This document shows, one piece after another, positions 29,806 to 40,259 of a stretch of 64,000 bases of DNA. Within the stretch, counting starts at the first letter, position 1. Every line of letters starts with the position of its first letter. This DNA comes from Azospirillaceae bacterium (GTDB lineage: Bacteria > Pseudomonadota > Alphaproteobacteria > Azospirillales > Azospirillaceae), in the NCBI GenBank assembly GCA_028283825.1, contig JAPWJW010000003.1, forward strand, positions 2,170,501 through 2,234,500, read 5' to 3'. The notes beneath the pieces are model-generated. The model did no database searches, was not told the DNA's origin, and saw nothing but the letters and a program-made list of their open reading frames with translations. The position numbers were made by a program, and so were the translations under genes.

Positions 29806-30782
29806 GCGGTGGTCTGCTGCGGGTGGAGGATCTGTCGGTCCAATTTCCCGTGCGCCTGCCGGGGCTGCTGGCGCGCCGCGGCACCTTGCAGGCGGTGGCG
29901 GGTATCAGCTTCGTCTTGGCGCCGGGGGAAACGCTGGGCGTGGTGGGGGAAAGTGGCTGCGGCAAGTCCACCCTGGGCCGGGCCATCCTGCGCCTGCTGC
30001 CCGATGCCGCGTCGATCACGGGACGGGCGCTGCTGGACGGCGCCGACCTCATGGCGCTGGCGGGCGAGGCCCTGCGCCGCCGCCGCGCCGACATCCAGAT
30101 GGTGTTCCAGGACCCGCTGGCCAGCCTCAGCCCGCGTCGGACGGTTGGGCAGGCGATCGCGGAACCGCTAAGCGCTTTCCGTCCCGATCTGGACGGGGGG
30201 ACGCGGGCCGCGCTGGTGGCGGAGATGATGGACCGGGTGGGGCTATCCCCCGCCCTGGCCGGGCGCTACCCCCACGAATTCTCCGGCGGGCAGTGCCAGC
30301 GCATCGCCATCGCCCGCGCCATGGTCGCGGCCCCACGCCTTGTGGTGTGTGATGAGGCGGTGTCGGCGCTGGACGTCTCCGTCCAGGCGCAGATCGTCAA
30401 CCTGCTGGCGGCGCTACAGGCGCAAACGGGCCTGTCGCTGCTGTTCATCAGCCACGACCTGGCGGTGGTGCGCCATCTCAGCCATCGGGTGATGGTGCTG
30501 TACCTGGGGCGGGTGATGGAAATCGCCGACCGTGACAGCCTGTATGCCCGGCCGCTGCACCCCTATACCCAGGCGCTGCTGGCGGCGGTGCCGTCGCTGT
30601 CGGGCGTCAGGGCCAGGACACCGATGGCCCTGGGGGCCGACCTGCCGTCGCCCCTGGACCCGCCATCGGGCTGCGTCTTCCGCACCCGCTGTCCGCGCGC
30701 CACCGATCTGTGCGCGGCCCAGGTTCCGCCGCTGGTCAGCCACGGGCCGGGCCGTCAGGTGGCGTGCCACCACCCGGGCTGA
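29802..30782 (+). CDS. ABC transporter ATP-binding protein, OppF/DppF family
   Basis: 326-residue second nucleotide-binding subunit. Walker A is [10 protein letters not shown], the signature FSGGQCQRI, Walker [15 protein letters not shown] and the H-loop [11 protein letters not shown]. The C-terminal tail contains [22 protein letters not shown]. It is last in the operon and ends 8 bp before the convergent terC gene, leaving no room for a terminator. No substrate-binding protein gene accompanies the four genes. Confidence 0.93.
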   Translation: MSGGLLRVEDLSVQFPVRLPGLLARRGTLQAVAGISFVLAPGETLGVVGESGCGKSTLGRAILRLLPDAASITGRALLDGADLMALAGEALRRRRADIQMVFQDPLASLSPRRTVGQAIAEPLSAFRPDLDGGTRAALVAEMMDRVGLSPALAGRYPHEFSGGQCQRIAIARAMVAAPRLVVCDEAVSALDVSVQAQIVNLLAALQAQTGLSLLFISHDLAVVRHLSHRVMVLYLGRVMEIADRDSLYARPLHPYTQALLAAVPSLSGVRARTPMALGADLPSPLDPPSGCVFRTRCPRATDLCAAQVPPLVSHGPGRQVACHHPG

Positions 30783-30789
30783 TGCGCAA

Positions 30790-31437
30790 TCAAGACTTGA
30801 TGGGAATCAGGTGCTGGATGAAGGGGGCCACTTCCCAGCCGCCGTCCCAGATCATGTGGCAGGCGACATAGGCGATGATCGCCAGCCCGATATATGAAAT
30901 CCAGAAATAGCGGGACAGCAGGCGGGCAATCAGTGTCGCGGCGGCCCCCATCAGGGCCACCGAAAGGATCAGGCCCAGCACCATGACCCAGGTGTGGTCC
31001 TCGGCCGCGCCGGCCACGGCCAGGACGTTGTCCAGGGACATGGAAATGTCGGCCACGGCGATCTGGCGGATGGCGACGGCCACGCTCTTGCCCTTGGCGC
31101 CGGTGGCGCTGTCGGTGTTCCCGGGCAGGTCGTGCGCCTGTTCCTTGCCGTGGTTGCGCAACTCGCGCCACAGCTTCCAGCACACCCACAGCAGCAGGAT
31201 GCCGCCGGCCAGCGTCAGGCCGATGATGTCCAGTAGGCGGGTGGCCAGCAGGGCGAAGCCGATGCGCATGATCACGGCGACGCCGATGCCCCAGAAGATT
31301 ACTTTGCGCCGCTGTTCCACGGGCACGCCCGTGGCGGCCATGCCCACCACCAGGGCGTTGTCACCCGCCAGTACAAGATCGATCAGTAGAACCTGGAGAA
31401 GGGCGGTCAGTTCGGCGAGCAGCATCAGGTCGGCCAT
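30790..31437 (-). CDS. TerC family integral membrane protein
   Basis: 215-residue inner-membrane protein of the TerC/YjbE family, linked in other bacteria to manganese export or tellurite tolerance. The N-terminal motif LQVLLIDLVLAGDNALVVGMAA and the repeated motif VADISMSLDNVLAVAGAA carry the paired acidic residues in membrane helices typical of the family. About six to seven helices are seen, with a soluble Lys/Glu loop near residues 95-120. A strong two-hairpin leader lies upstream. Substrate is inferred from family only. Confidence 0.88.
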   Translation of the reverse strand: MADLMLLAELTALLQVLLIDLVLAGDNALVVGMAATGVPVEQRRKVIFWGIGVAVIMRIGFALLATRLLDIIGLTLAGGILLLWVCWKLWRELRNHGKEQAHDLPGNTDSATGAKGKSVAVAIRQIAVADISMSLDNVLAVAGAAEDHTWVMVLGLILSVALMGAAATLIARLLSRYFWISYIGLAIIAYVACHMIWDGGWEVAPFIQHLIPIKS

Positions 31438-32073
31438 TCCGGTCGTGGATTGACCCTACATACCATGGTTGCGGCATAAGCGCGCGCCGGATCGCCCGCG
31501 TAACGGTCGGCGGGTGCGGTACGCGTGCTAAGTGTATCCTGGATAAAATACGGCCCGCACACTTCAAGAAGTGGCGGGCCGAGAGTTTTGGCAGTTGGGT
31601 CCTGCTCTGTGATACAGGACACCTTACCTAAAGCCGATGCCGCAAAAGATGTCAAGCAATGAACCGGTAGCAAAAGGATACGTATTCTTTTACGAGACGC
31701 GGCGTTTTCAATTTCTTTCCTGAAAACCAGCCAAAAGCCTAAGTTGTGAATGCGTTAATTCATGGAAATCCGAACCCAAGGTTGGGGTTGATTTAACAAC
31801 CCCAGCACACCTTTTTGTCTGGGAACGGGGTTAAGTCATTACAGAAAAAAGACTATCGCTCTTAAAGACGGCACAATCCCTGCACGTACGCCGCGAAGCC
31901 ACCAAAGTGCTACCTCGCCCGATCAGGTCTTGTGCAAAAGAAAAGCAGCGCGGCGTGCGGCCGATGCGTCTGCCGCTTTTTTCATCGGCACCCAAGCCAC
32001 GAAAAACTGACCCCGGCGAATCGCTCCGCCGGGGCCAAAACAGGGCCGAATGACACCAGCCTCACGAGGTATT
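31438..32073. other. Long non-coding, AT-richer region with several hairpins
   Basis: No credible protein gene. On the minus strand before terC are two hairpins: GTCCTG-N10-CAGGAC (31599-31620) and a very strong stem (31551-31581) followed by TATTTTAT. On the plus strand there is GGGGTTG-ATTTAA-CAACCCC (31784-31803) with a nearby CTTTTT, and a T-rich end CTTTTTTC after GC-rich pairing at about 31945-31983. GC falls well below the window average at 31.63-31.90 kb. I found no yybP-ykoY motifs. Confidence 0.5.
31551..31581 (-). terminator. Strong hairpin with T-rich tail upstream of terC
   Basis: CGGCCCGC pairs with GCGGGCCG, then CACTT with AAGTG around a CAAG/CTTG loop and one bulged base. 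On the minus strand TATTTTAT follows. It lies about 115 bp before the terC start, so it may end a small RNA or attenuate terC transcription. Confidence 0.65.
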
Positions 32074-32190
32074 GCCGCGTGCGGCTGTAGGCTGCGACCG
32101 CAGCCACCGGAGATTTACGGGGAGCCGAAGGCGGACTGGAAATCGAGGAAGCCCCAAGCCAGCGGATGCTGGCGCCCGGCACTTGAAGGG
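32074..32190 (+). repeat. Dispersed structured intergenic repeat, copy 5
   Basis: Full-length copy with a short first stem (GCCGC-GT-GCGGC). The second stem is GGCTGCG-AC-CGCAGCC, the third GATTTAC with GGAAATC and the fourth CCAGC-GGAT-GCTGG, changed on both arms relative to other copies. It abuts the end of the second phoU gene. Confidence 0.8.
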
Positions 32191-32201
32191 CGAACGTAAG
32201 G

Positions 32202-32900
32202 TCAATGCGCCTCGCCGCCGCGCGGGCGGTCGGGTTCCACCAGGCGGCCGGTGGCGTCGAACTGCACCATTTCCGCGATGTTGGTGGCGAGGTCGCCCAC
32301 GCGCTCCAGGTTCTTGGCGATGAACTGCAGGCTGGTGCAGGCCTCGATCAGGCTGGGGTCCTTGGCGACGCAGGCGAAAATCTCCTGCGTCACGCCGGCG
32401 TGCATGTCGTCCAGTTCCTGGTCGCGGCGCCAGACGTCGGCGGCCAGCACGGTGTCGCGGTTGGTGAAGGCCTCGATGGCGCCGGCCAGCTGTTGGCGGG
32501 CCAGTTGCGACAGACGGCCCACCGACGCGGTGGCACCCAGCGTGGGCGCGGCGTTCAGCACCAGGGCGCGCTTGGCCATGTTCTTGGCGTAGTCGCCCAC
32601 CCGCTCCAGCGCGTTGGCGGCCTTCATGGCGGCCAGGGTGTGGCGCAGGTCGATGGCCATGGGATGGCGCAGGGCCAGCAGGCGGATGATCAGGCTTTCC
32701 ACCTCATGTTCCAGCGCGTCCAGCACCTGGTCCTGGACCACGGTCTCGCGCGCCAGGGCGTTGTCACGCTCCAGCACGGCACGGGTGGCCTGTTCCAGTT
32801 GCTGTTCGGCCCGGCCGCCCATCTCGGCCACCAGCGCGTCCAGGCGCTGCAGCTCGTTCTCGTAAGACGTGACGATGTGGCGGGGCAAGGGCTCGGACAT
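32202..32900 (-). CDS. phoU: Phosphate signalling complex protein PhoU (copy 2)
   Basis: 232 residues from the ATG at 32900 (MSEPLPRHIVTSYENELQRLDALVAEMGG). Both PhoU helical repeats and metal-binding motifs are intact: MKAANALERVGDYAKNMAKRALVL and LQFIAKNLERVGDLATNIAEMVQF. It is clearly diverged from the copy at 10.9 kb and is not next to pho or pst genes. No Pho box is visible upstream. Specialised roles for two PhoU paralogues are known in some bacteria; which one acts with Pst here cannot be told. Confidence 0.93.
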   Translation of the reverse strand: MSEPLPRHIVTSYENELQRLDALVAEMGGRAEQQLEQATRAVLERDNALARETVVQDQVLDALEHEVESLIIRLLALRHPMAIDLRHTLAAMKAANALERVGDYAKNMAKRALVLNAAPTLGATASVGRLSQLARQQLAGAIEAFTNRDTVLAADVWRRDQELDDMHAGVTQEIFACVAKDPSLIEACTSLQFIAKNLERVGDLATNIAEMVQFDATGRLVEPDRPRGGEAH

Positions 32901-33057
32901 GGGCGGGCATCCAGCAAGGGTGGTGGTCGGGCGCCACCATACCGTCATCGTATTGCAATCGTGCGACCGTCCGTCGCAGATGCGGAACGAAACGGATCGA
33001 CCCTACGCCCTGCCGTTGGCGCAGTCGAACGATCACGGATGATGGATTGGGAAGGAA

Positions 33058-33132
33058 TGGTGCCCCAAGTCGGATTTGAACCAACGGCCTACCGCTTACG
33101 AAGCGGTTGCTCTACCACTGAGCTATTGGGGC
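33058..33132 (-). tRNA. tRNA-Thr (anticodon CGT)
   Basis: Minus-strand cloverleaf: acceptor GCCCCAA/TTGGGGC, D-arm GCTC-AGTGGTA-GAGC, anticodon stem ACCGC/GCGGT with loop TTCGTAA (anticodon CGT at 33098-33100), T-arm GTTGG-TTCAAAT-CCGAC, discriminator A and encoded CCA. No integrase or direct-repeat attachment site is seen at its 3' end. Confidence 0.95.
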
Positions 33133-33241
33133 GCCCCTTGGAATGGACGGGGGTATTAGCAGACCAAAACGCGGATGGCAACAGTGTGGGTGAAGGTTTT
33201 GGACGCGACCCCCAAATTATCCGTCCTGCGCCCCTTTCGCC

Positions 33242-35245
<2,004 letters not shown>

Positions 35246-35701
35246 GGGGAACTCGAGGGTGCGGTAATGGAAAGCGGCAGGCGCGGGCGGGCCGGTCCGG
35301 ATGGTCGGAACAGGGCCAGGGATAGCGGCTCAGAGGCTTTGATCGCCCATATCTAGGGGCTGCCGGGGGCGGCTGTCCACTGCTTCCTGACCCCGTCCTT
35401 GGCCGGGCATGGAACACTTTGGGAACATGGGTTGTTTGGCCATCATATGTGATCGTTCGATCACGCATGTTGATCGACCCCGGATGGCGGCGCATCGTTC
35501 GCCTCCTTCATTAAGGGCCTTTTCATCCTTACCCACCTAGGATAAGGGACGAGGCATAGTGATGGCCGCCTACCCCCTCCGGCGTATGACTGGTGGATGG
35601 CAGTTAGGGTATGCGGCGCGCCTGGGGCCGCCACGGCGGCAAAGCCTGTAGTCCCCCAGACGCCGGCCCCCGAGATGCTGGGTTCCGGCGCCGCCCGTCC
35701 A
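35246..35701. other. Divergent intergenic region recQ / phaZ
   Basis: 456 bp without a supported gene. It carries the palindrome GTGATCG-TT-CGATCAC (35449-35464). In-frame upstream starts for phaZ at 35597 and 35675 are less likely than 35702. Confidence 0.4.
35449..35464. promoter_or_regulatory. Palindrome GTGATCGTTCGATCAC, candidate operator (site B)
   Basis: A 16-bp perfect palindrome whose 14-bp core is identical to site A upstream of the ABC-transporter operon. It lies about 200 bp before recQ and about 240 bp before phaZ. Confidence 0.55.
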
Positions 35702-36976
35702 ATGACGAGGATGATCCGCGTGCTTTACCAGCTGTTCGATCTGCACCACGCCGCCCTGACCCCCCTCCGCCTGGTGGCGGAAGCGACCCAGGCCACCTTC
35801 CGCAATCCCTTCGTGCCCGCCTCCTACACCGGGATGGGCCGCGCCATGGCCGCCGCCGGTGAGTTGATCGAGCGCACCACCCGCCGCTGGGGCAAGCCGG
35901 AATTCGGCCTGGACATCACCCACATCGACGGCCGTGAGGTCGCGGTGACGGAAGAGACGGTGCTGTCCAAGCCGTTCTGCGGCCTGCGCCACTTCCAGCG
36001 CGCCACCCCCCACCGTGATCCCAAGGTGCTGGTGGTGGCCCCCATGTCCGGCCACTACGCCACCCTGCTGCGCGGCACGGTGGAGGCGCTGCTGCCGTCC
36101 CACGACGTCTACATCACCGATTGGGTGGACGCGAAGCTGGTGCCCCTGGCGCGCGGCCGCTTCGGCTTCGACGACTACGTCGAATACGTGATGGATTTCA
36201 TCCGCTTCCTGGGGCCCGACACCCACGTCATCGCCGTCTGCCAGCCGGCCGTGCCAGTGATGGTGGCCGCCGCCGTCATGGCGCAGATGGACGATGCCTG
36301 CCAGGCCCGCAGCATGACTCTGATGGGCGGCCCCATCGACACCCGCGTGTCGCCCACCCAGGTGACCCAGCTGGCCGAGACCCGCGACATCGGCTGGTTC
36401 GAACGCACGGTGACCACCACGGTCCCGCCCTACTATCCGGGCGGCATGCGCCACGTCTATCCGGGCTTCGTGCAGCTGACCGGCTTCATGTCCATGAACC
36501 TGGACCGTCACGTCGGCGCGCACGTCGACCTGTTCAAGCACCTGGTGCGCGGTGACGGTGAAAGCGCTGAAGCCCATCGCCGCTTCTACGACGAATACCT
36601 GTCGGTCATGGACCTGACGGCGGAGTTCTACCTGGAGACGGTGGCCCTGGTCTTCCAGGAACACAGCCTGCCCAAGGGCACGCTGGAATACCGCGGCGCG
36701 CGGGTCGATCTCTCGGCCATCAAGCAGACGGCGCTGTTCACGGTCGAGGGTGAGCTGGACGACATCTCCGCTCCTGGCCAGACGGTGGCGGCGCATGCCC
36801 TGTGCTCCGGCCTGGCAGACGACATGAAGCAACATCACCTGCAGCAGGGGGTGGGCCACTACGGCATCTTCAACGGCCGCCGCTGGCGCGAACACATCAT
36901 GCCCCGCGTCCGCGACTTCATCCGCAGCCACGAACGCGCGGCGGCGAAGCCCAAGCGCGGTGCGGCGGCTGTCTGA
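35702..36976 (+). CDS. phaZ: Intracellular polyhydroxyalkanoate (PHB) depolymerase
   Basis: Cytoplasmic alpha/beta hydrolase that mobilises stored PHB granules. The start MTRMIRVLYQLFDLHHAALTPLRLVAEAT matches the intracellular PhaZ N-terminus, though the exact Met is uncertain. The nucleophile is Cys within VIAVCQPAVPVM, the cysteine-type lipase box of this family. TLMGGPIDTR is conserved, and the C-terminal histidine is probably in QGVGHYGIFNGRRWREHI. About 424 residues, the usual length. It stands alone, followed by repeat copy 6; other pha genes are not in the window. Confidence 0.92.
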   Translation: MTRMIRVLYQLFDLHHAALTPLRLVAEATQATFRNPFVPASYTGMGRAMAAAGELIERTTRRWGKPEFGLDITHIDGREVAVTEETVLSKPFCGLRHFQRATPHRDPKVLVVAPMSGHYATLLRGTVEALLPSHDVYITDWVDAKLVPLARGRFGFDDYVEYVMDFIRFLGPDTHVIAVCQPAVPVMVAAAVMAQMDDACQARSMTLMGGPIDTRVSPTQVTQLAETRDIGWFERTVTTTVPPYYPGGMRHVYPGFVQLTGFMSMNLDRHVGAHVDLFKHLVRGDGESAEAHRRFYDEYLSVMDLTAEFYLETVALVFQEHSLPKGTLEYRGARVDLSAIKQTALFTVEGELDDISAPGQTVAAHALCSGLADDMKQHHLQQGVGHYGIFNGRRWREHIMPRVRDFIRSHERAAAKPKRGAAAV

Positions 36977-36988
36977 CCGTTTAAAAGC

Positions 36989-37119
36989 AGCGGCATGAGC
37001 GGTTGGCTCATGCCGCTATAGGCTGCGACCGCAGCCGCCGGAAGTTTCTGGGGAGCCGAAGGCGGACTGGAAACTGAGGAAGCCCAAGGGCCCGGATGGG
37101 CCCGCCCGGCGCCTGAGGG
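36989..37119 (+). repeat. Dispersed structured intergenic repeat, copy 6
   Basis: Full-length copy between the convergent phaZ and GNAT genes. Stems are AGCGGCATGAGC / GCTCATGCCGCT, GGCTGCG-AC-CGCAGCC, AGTTTC with GAAACT, and GGGCCC-GGAT-GGGCCC. The third and fourth stems differ from copy 9 on both arms. Confidence 0.85.
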
Positions 37120-37125
37120 CACCCG

Positions 37126-37599
37126 TCAAAGCCTAATCACGTAGCGGACGAAGCCGTCGTTGCCGCCGGCCACACCGTCGTACAGGCGTCGGGCGGTGGC
37201 GTTGTCCTGGTGGGTTTGCCAGTAGACGCGGTTCCAGCCGCGCTCCCGCCCCAGCGCCACCAGGTGATCGATCAGGGCCCGGCCCACGCCCCGGCCGCGG
37301 TGGGCGGGGTCGGTGAACAAATCCTCCAGGTAACAGACCGGCGTCACGCACCAGGTGTTCAGGTGCAGGACGTAGTGGCAGATGCCCGCCACGGCGCCGT
37401 CGCCCGTGCGCGCCACCAGCCCCTTGACCGGCGATCCGTGGTCCATCAGCCGGCCCCACAGGGCGGCCGTGACATCGTCTCCGAGACTTACCTGGTAAAA
37501 AGCGCAGTATTGATCCCATAAGGGACGCCATGCGGCCTCGTCATCCGGGCCGATGGGTTCTATCTTAATTTCCAGGGCGGGGCTCGCGGGGGTGACCAT
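37126..37599 (-). CDS. GNAT-family N-acetyltransferase
   Basis: 157-residue acetyl-CoA-dependent acyltransferase. The acetyl-CoA pyrophosphate-binding motif is DPAHRGRGVGRALIDHLVALGRERG, preceded by the strand VCYLEDLFT and followed by VYWQTHQDNATARRLYDGV. The ending GGNDGFVRYVIRL resembles the diamine (SpeG/SSAT-like) branch, but the substrate cannot be set. It converges on phaZ, with repeat copy 6 ending just 6 bp after its stop. Confidence 0.88.
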   Translation of the reverse strand: MVTPASPALEIKIEPIGPDDEAAWRPLWDQYCAFYQVSLGDDVTAALWGRLMDHGSPVKGLVARTGDGAVAGICHYVLHLNTWCVTPVCYLEDLFTDPAHRGRGVGRALIDHLVALGRERGWNRVYWQTHQDNATARRLYDGVAGGNDGFVRYVIRL

Positions 37600-37669
37600 A
37601 GGGTGATCTCCGGTTACGGCCTTTAGGCTCTATTGAACTTCACGCGCTTACGATAGATTGCCGGCCCAC

Positions 37670-38341
37670 ATGCGTACACTGGTCCACCACCCCCTCTCCC
37701 CGTTCGCGCGCAAGGTGCGCGTCGTCCTGGCGGAAAAGCGTCTTGAGGCCGACCTCGAGATCGAAAAGCCCTGGGAACGCCGTGAGGAGTTCCTGGCGCT
37801 GAATCCGGCTGCCGAACTGCCGGTGCTGATCGAAGACGATGGGGCGACGGTGGCCGAACACGCGGCCATCTGCAATTACCTGGAAGAAGCCTATCCCCAT
37901 GCCCCCACCCTGCTGGGGCGTGAGGTGCTGCTGCGGGCCGAGGTGCGGCGCCTGGCCGCCTGGTTCGACATCAAGTTCAACCAGGAAGTGACGGAAAACC
38001 TGGTGGGTGAAAAGCTGGTCAAGCGCTTCAGCGGCCAGGGCACGCCGCATGCCCAGGCCATCCGCGCCGGCCTGGCCAACATCCATTACCACCTGGACTA
38101 CATCGCCTATCTGGCCGACCGCCGCAAATGGCTGGCGGGCGACGATTTCTCGCTGGCCGACATCGCGGCGGCGGCGCACCTGTCCACCATCGACTATCTG
38201 GGCGACGTGCCCTGGGACCAGCATCCCGAGGCCAAGGACTGGTACATGCGCATCAAGTGCCGACCCAGCTTCCGCCCCCTGCTGGCCGACCATCTGCCGG
38301 GCGCCCCGCCGCCCAAGCACTACGCTGATCTGGATTTCTGA
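37670..38341 (+). CDS. fzlA: Glutathione S-transferase-like protein, probably FzlA
   Basis: 223 residues from the ATG at 37670 (MRTLVHHPLSPFARKVRVVLAEKRLE). The N-terminal thioredoxin-like half contains LNPAAELPVLIEDDG and AEHAAICNYLEEAYPH, and the C-terminal helical half WLAGDDFSLADIAAAAHLSTIDYLGDVPW. In alphaproteobacteria this subfamily, ending in PPKHYADLDF, corresponds to FzlA, a GST-fold FtsZ-binding protein needed for constriction. Assignment rests on remembered N- and C-terminal resemblance; a generic GST is the alternative. It is divergent from the GNAT gene. Confidence 0.75.
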   Translation: MRTLVHHPLSPFARKVRVVLAEKRLEADLEIEKPWERREEFLALNPAAELPVLIEDDGATVAEHAAICNYLEEAYPHAPTLLGREVLLRAEVRRLAAWFDIKFNQEVTENLVGEKLVKRFSGQGTPHAQAIRAGLANIHYHLDYIAYLADRRKWLAGDDFSLADIAAAAHLSTIDYLGDVPWDQHPEAKDWYMRIKCRPSFRPLLADHLPGAPPPKHYADLDF

Positions 38342-38381
38342 TCCCTCGCAGATCTGTCGCGCATCGCCATAAATCCGCCAC

Positions 38382-38407
38382 GGCCCCCGTCGCATAACGG
38401 GGGCCTT
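38382..38407 (+). terminator. GC-rich hairpin after the fzlA-like gene
   Basis: GGCCCCCGT-CGCATA-ACGGGGGCC is a 9-bp perfect stem followed only by TT, so it is a weak candidate intrinsic terminator about 40 bp past the stop. Confidence 0.5.
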
Positions 38408-38451
38408 GAGCCCCGTCATCCGCCGGGGCGCCAACGGATGGGTCGAAGCCG

Positions 38452-39165
38452 ATGCGCAGCCTTCTCGCCGCCTCCCTTTTCGTCATGACTGCCGCAGCAC
38501 CGCTGGTCTCGGCACCCGCTGCCTTCGCCCAGGTGATGGCGGCCCAGCCGGCGCAGGACCAGGTGACCCTGTCGCTGACGGCGGAGGATTGGGTCAAGAC
38601 CGACACGGCGCGCGTGACCCTGACGGTGGACGCCGGCGGCGGCAACGCAGGCTCCGCGCGCGGTGACGTGCTGAAGGCGGCCCAGGCGGTATCGGACAAG
38701 GGCGACTGGCGCGTGGTGTCCTTCGACCGCCAGCAGGACGCCGCCGGCCTGGACCGCTGGCGGGCGGAGCTTGAGGCCCGCCTGCCGGAGGCGCAACTGG
38801 GCGGCCTGGCCGAGCGCGCCCGCCAGGCCAGCCGCGCCGGCCTGCAAATCCGGGTGGAGGGGATAGACTTCACCCCCACCCTGGCGGAGAACGAGGCCGC
38901 GCGCACCCGCCTGCGCGAAACCCTCTACCGCCGCGTGACCGAGGAGATGAAGGCCCTGAACGCCGCCTTCCCCGGCCGCGACTTCCGCGTCGGCCGGGTG
39001 GACTTCAACCAGCCGGTGATCTCTGGCGGCCGTCCGGTGATGGCGATGGCCAAAATGGCGACGGACGAGGCGGCCGCCCCAATGGCGCCCGGCCTGGACG
39101 TGGCGCAAAAGGCGGTGCAGACTGCGCGCGTGACCTTCACCGCCTACGCGCCTGCCCCGCGTTAA
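38452..39165 (+). CDS. Exported SIMPL-domain-like protein
   Basis: 237 residues with a clear Sec signal peptide (MRSLLAASLFVMTAAAPLVSAPAAFA, cleavage near residue 26), so periplasmic or outer-membrane associated. The mature part (VTLSLTAEDWVKTDTARVTLTVDAGGGNAGSARGDVLKAAQ) and the C-terminal VARVTF-type strand resemble SIMPL/DUF541 proteins, whose role is poorly known. It converges on the next gene with 2 bp between stop codons. Confidence 0.7.
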   Translation: MRSLLAASLFVMTAAAPLVSAPAAFAQVMAAQPAQDQVTLSLTAEDWVKTDTARVTLTVDAGGGNAGSARGDVLKAAQAVSDKGDWRVVSFDRQQDAAGLDRWRAELEARLPEAQLGGLAERARQASRAGLQIRVEGIDFTPTLAENEAARTRLRETLYRRVTEEMKALNAAFPGRDFRVGRVDFNQPVISGGRPVMAMAKMATDEAAAPMAPGLDVAQKAVQTARVTFTAYAPAPR

Positions 39166-39167
39166 GG

Positions 39168-40055
39168 TCAGGCTTTCTCCGCCGCCAATTGCGCTTCCAG
39201 CCCGGCGCGATAGCTGGGGTACAGCAAGGTCACGCCCAGCTCCTGCTTGATGCGGGCGTTGGCGATGCGCTTGTTCTCGCCATAGAAGCTGGTGGCCATG
39301 GGCGACAGGGCGGCCTGGTCGAACGGCACCAGCGGCGGCGGGTCCATGCCCAGCAGTTGGGCGGCATAGGCCACCACGTCGGGGGAGGGGCAGGGATGGT
39401 CGTCCGCCACATTGTAGACCGCACCCGGGTCGGGCCGGTCCATGCTGGCCATGACGGCGCTGGCCAAATCATGGATGTGGATGCGGCTGAACACCTGGCC
39501 CTGCTTGTCCACCCGCCGGGCGGTGCCGGCCCGCATCTGGTCCAGCGCGCTGCGCCCGGGGCCGTAGATGCCGGGCAGGCGGAAGCGGTGCACGGGCAGG
39601 CCGTGGGCCTGGAACAAGGCCATCCACTGCGCCTCCGCCACCGCGCGGGCCCGGCCACGTTCCGTCGCCGGCTGCACCGGCGCCGTCTCATCCACCCAGT
39701 CGCCGTTCTTGTTGCCGTAGACGCCGGTGGTGGACAGATACCCCACCCAGCGCAGGCTGGGCAGGGCCGCGATGGTGGCGCCCAACGCGGCCAGCACCAC
39801 ATCGCCCTCGGCCGTCGGCGGCACCGAATCCAGCAGGTGGGTGGCGCCCTTCAGCACGGCCGGGTCCAGCGCCTGGTCGGGGCTGAAGACGTGCGCCTCC
39901 ATCCCCAGGTCGCGCAGGCGGGCCGCCTTCTCCGCCGTGCGGCAGGTGCCGGCCACCTGCCAGCCCGCCGCCAGCAGGCGCCGGGCCAGGGCGGTGGCGC
40001 TGAAACCCAGGCCGAAACAGAACAGGCGGCCGGGCTGGGGAGTGGGGGACGTCAT
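39168..40055 (-). CDS. NAD(P)-binding short-chain/epimerase-type protein
   Basis: 295-residue Rossmann-fold protein of the extended SDR / NAD-dependent epimerase group. The dinucleotide motif is LFCFGLGFSATALARRLLAAGW. The catalytic strand YLSTTGVYGNKNGDWVDETAP has the Tyr of the SDR family, but the YxxxK Lys is replaced by the GNKNG context. IYGPGRSALDQMRAG and HIHDLASAVMASM are conserved. Family members act on nucleotide sugars or are uncharacterised (YeeZ-like). The substrate is unknown. Confidence 0.85.
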   Translation of the reverse strand: MTSPTPQPGRLFCFGLGFSATALARRLLAAGWQVAGTCRTAEKAARLRDLGMEAHVFSPDQALDPAVLKGATHLLDSVPPTAEGDVVLAALGATIAALPSLRWVGYLSTTGVYGNKNGDWVDETAPVQPATERGRARAVAEAQWMALFQAHGLPVHRFRLPGIYGPGRSALDQMRAGTARRVDKQGQVFSRIHIHDLASAVMASMDRPDPGAVYNVADDHPCPSPDVVAYAAQLLGMDPPPLVPFDQAALSPMATSFYGENKRIANARIKQELGVTLLYPSYRAGLEAQLAAEKA

Positions 40056-40259
40056 GGCGGGCAGGCTCCGTTAACCATAACGGGGACGGAGGGCCGTCAC
40101 CCGCAACCAGAAGATGGCAGGTCTGTGCGCCTGCCGGGACGGGTGGGGCCCGTGGTATCCTCGTCCCGCCGCCCCACATCAGGGGGCATCCGGTCGCAGG
40201 AACGCGGCCCGGGGACGAAAGCACTTGCGATCCACCCGCCGTTCGGGACTCTAGGCGCC

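Noticed and set aside
31540-31640. yybP-ykoY manganese riboswitch before terC
   Set aside because: Looked for the conserved GGGGAGUAGC-type box on the minus strand and did not find it.
33058-33132. Integration site at tRNA-Thr
   Set aside because: No duplicated tRNA 3' end and no integrase nearby; flanking genes are housekeeping.
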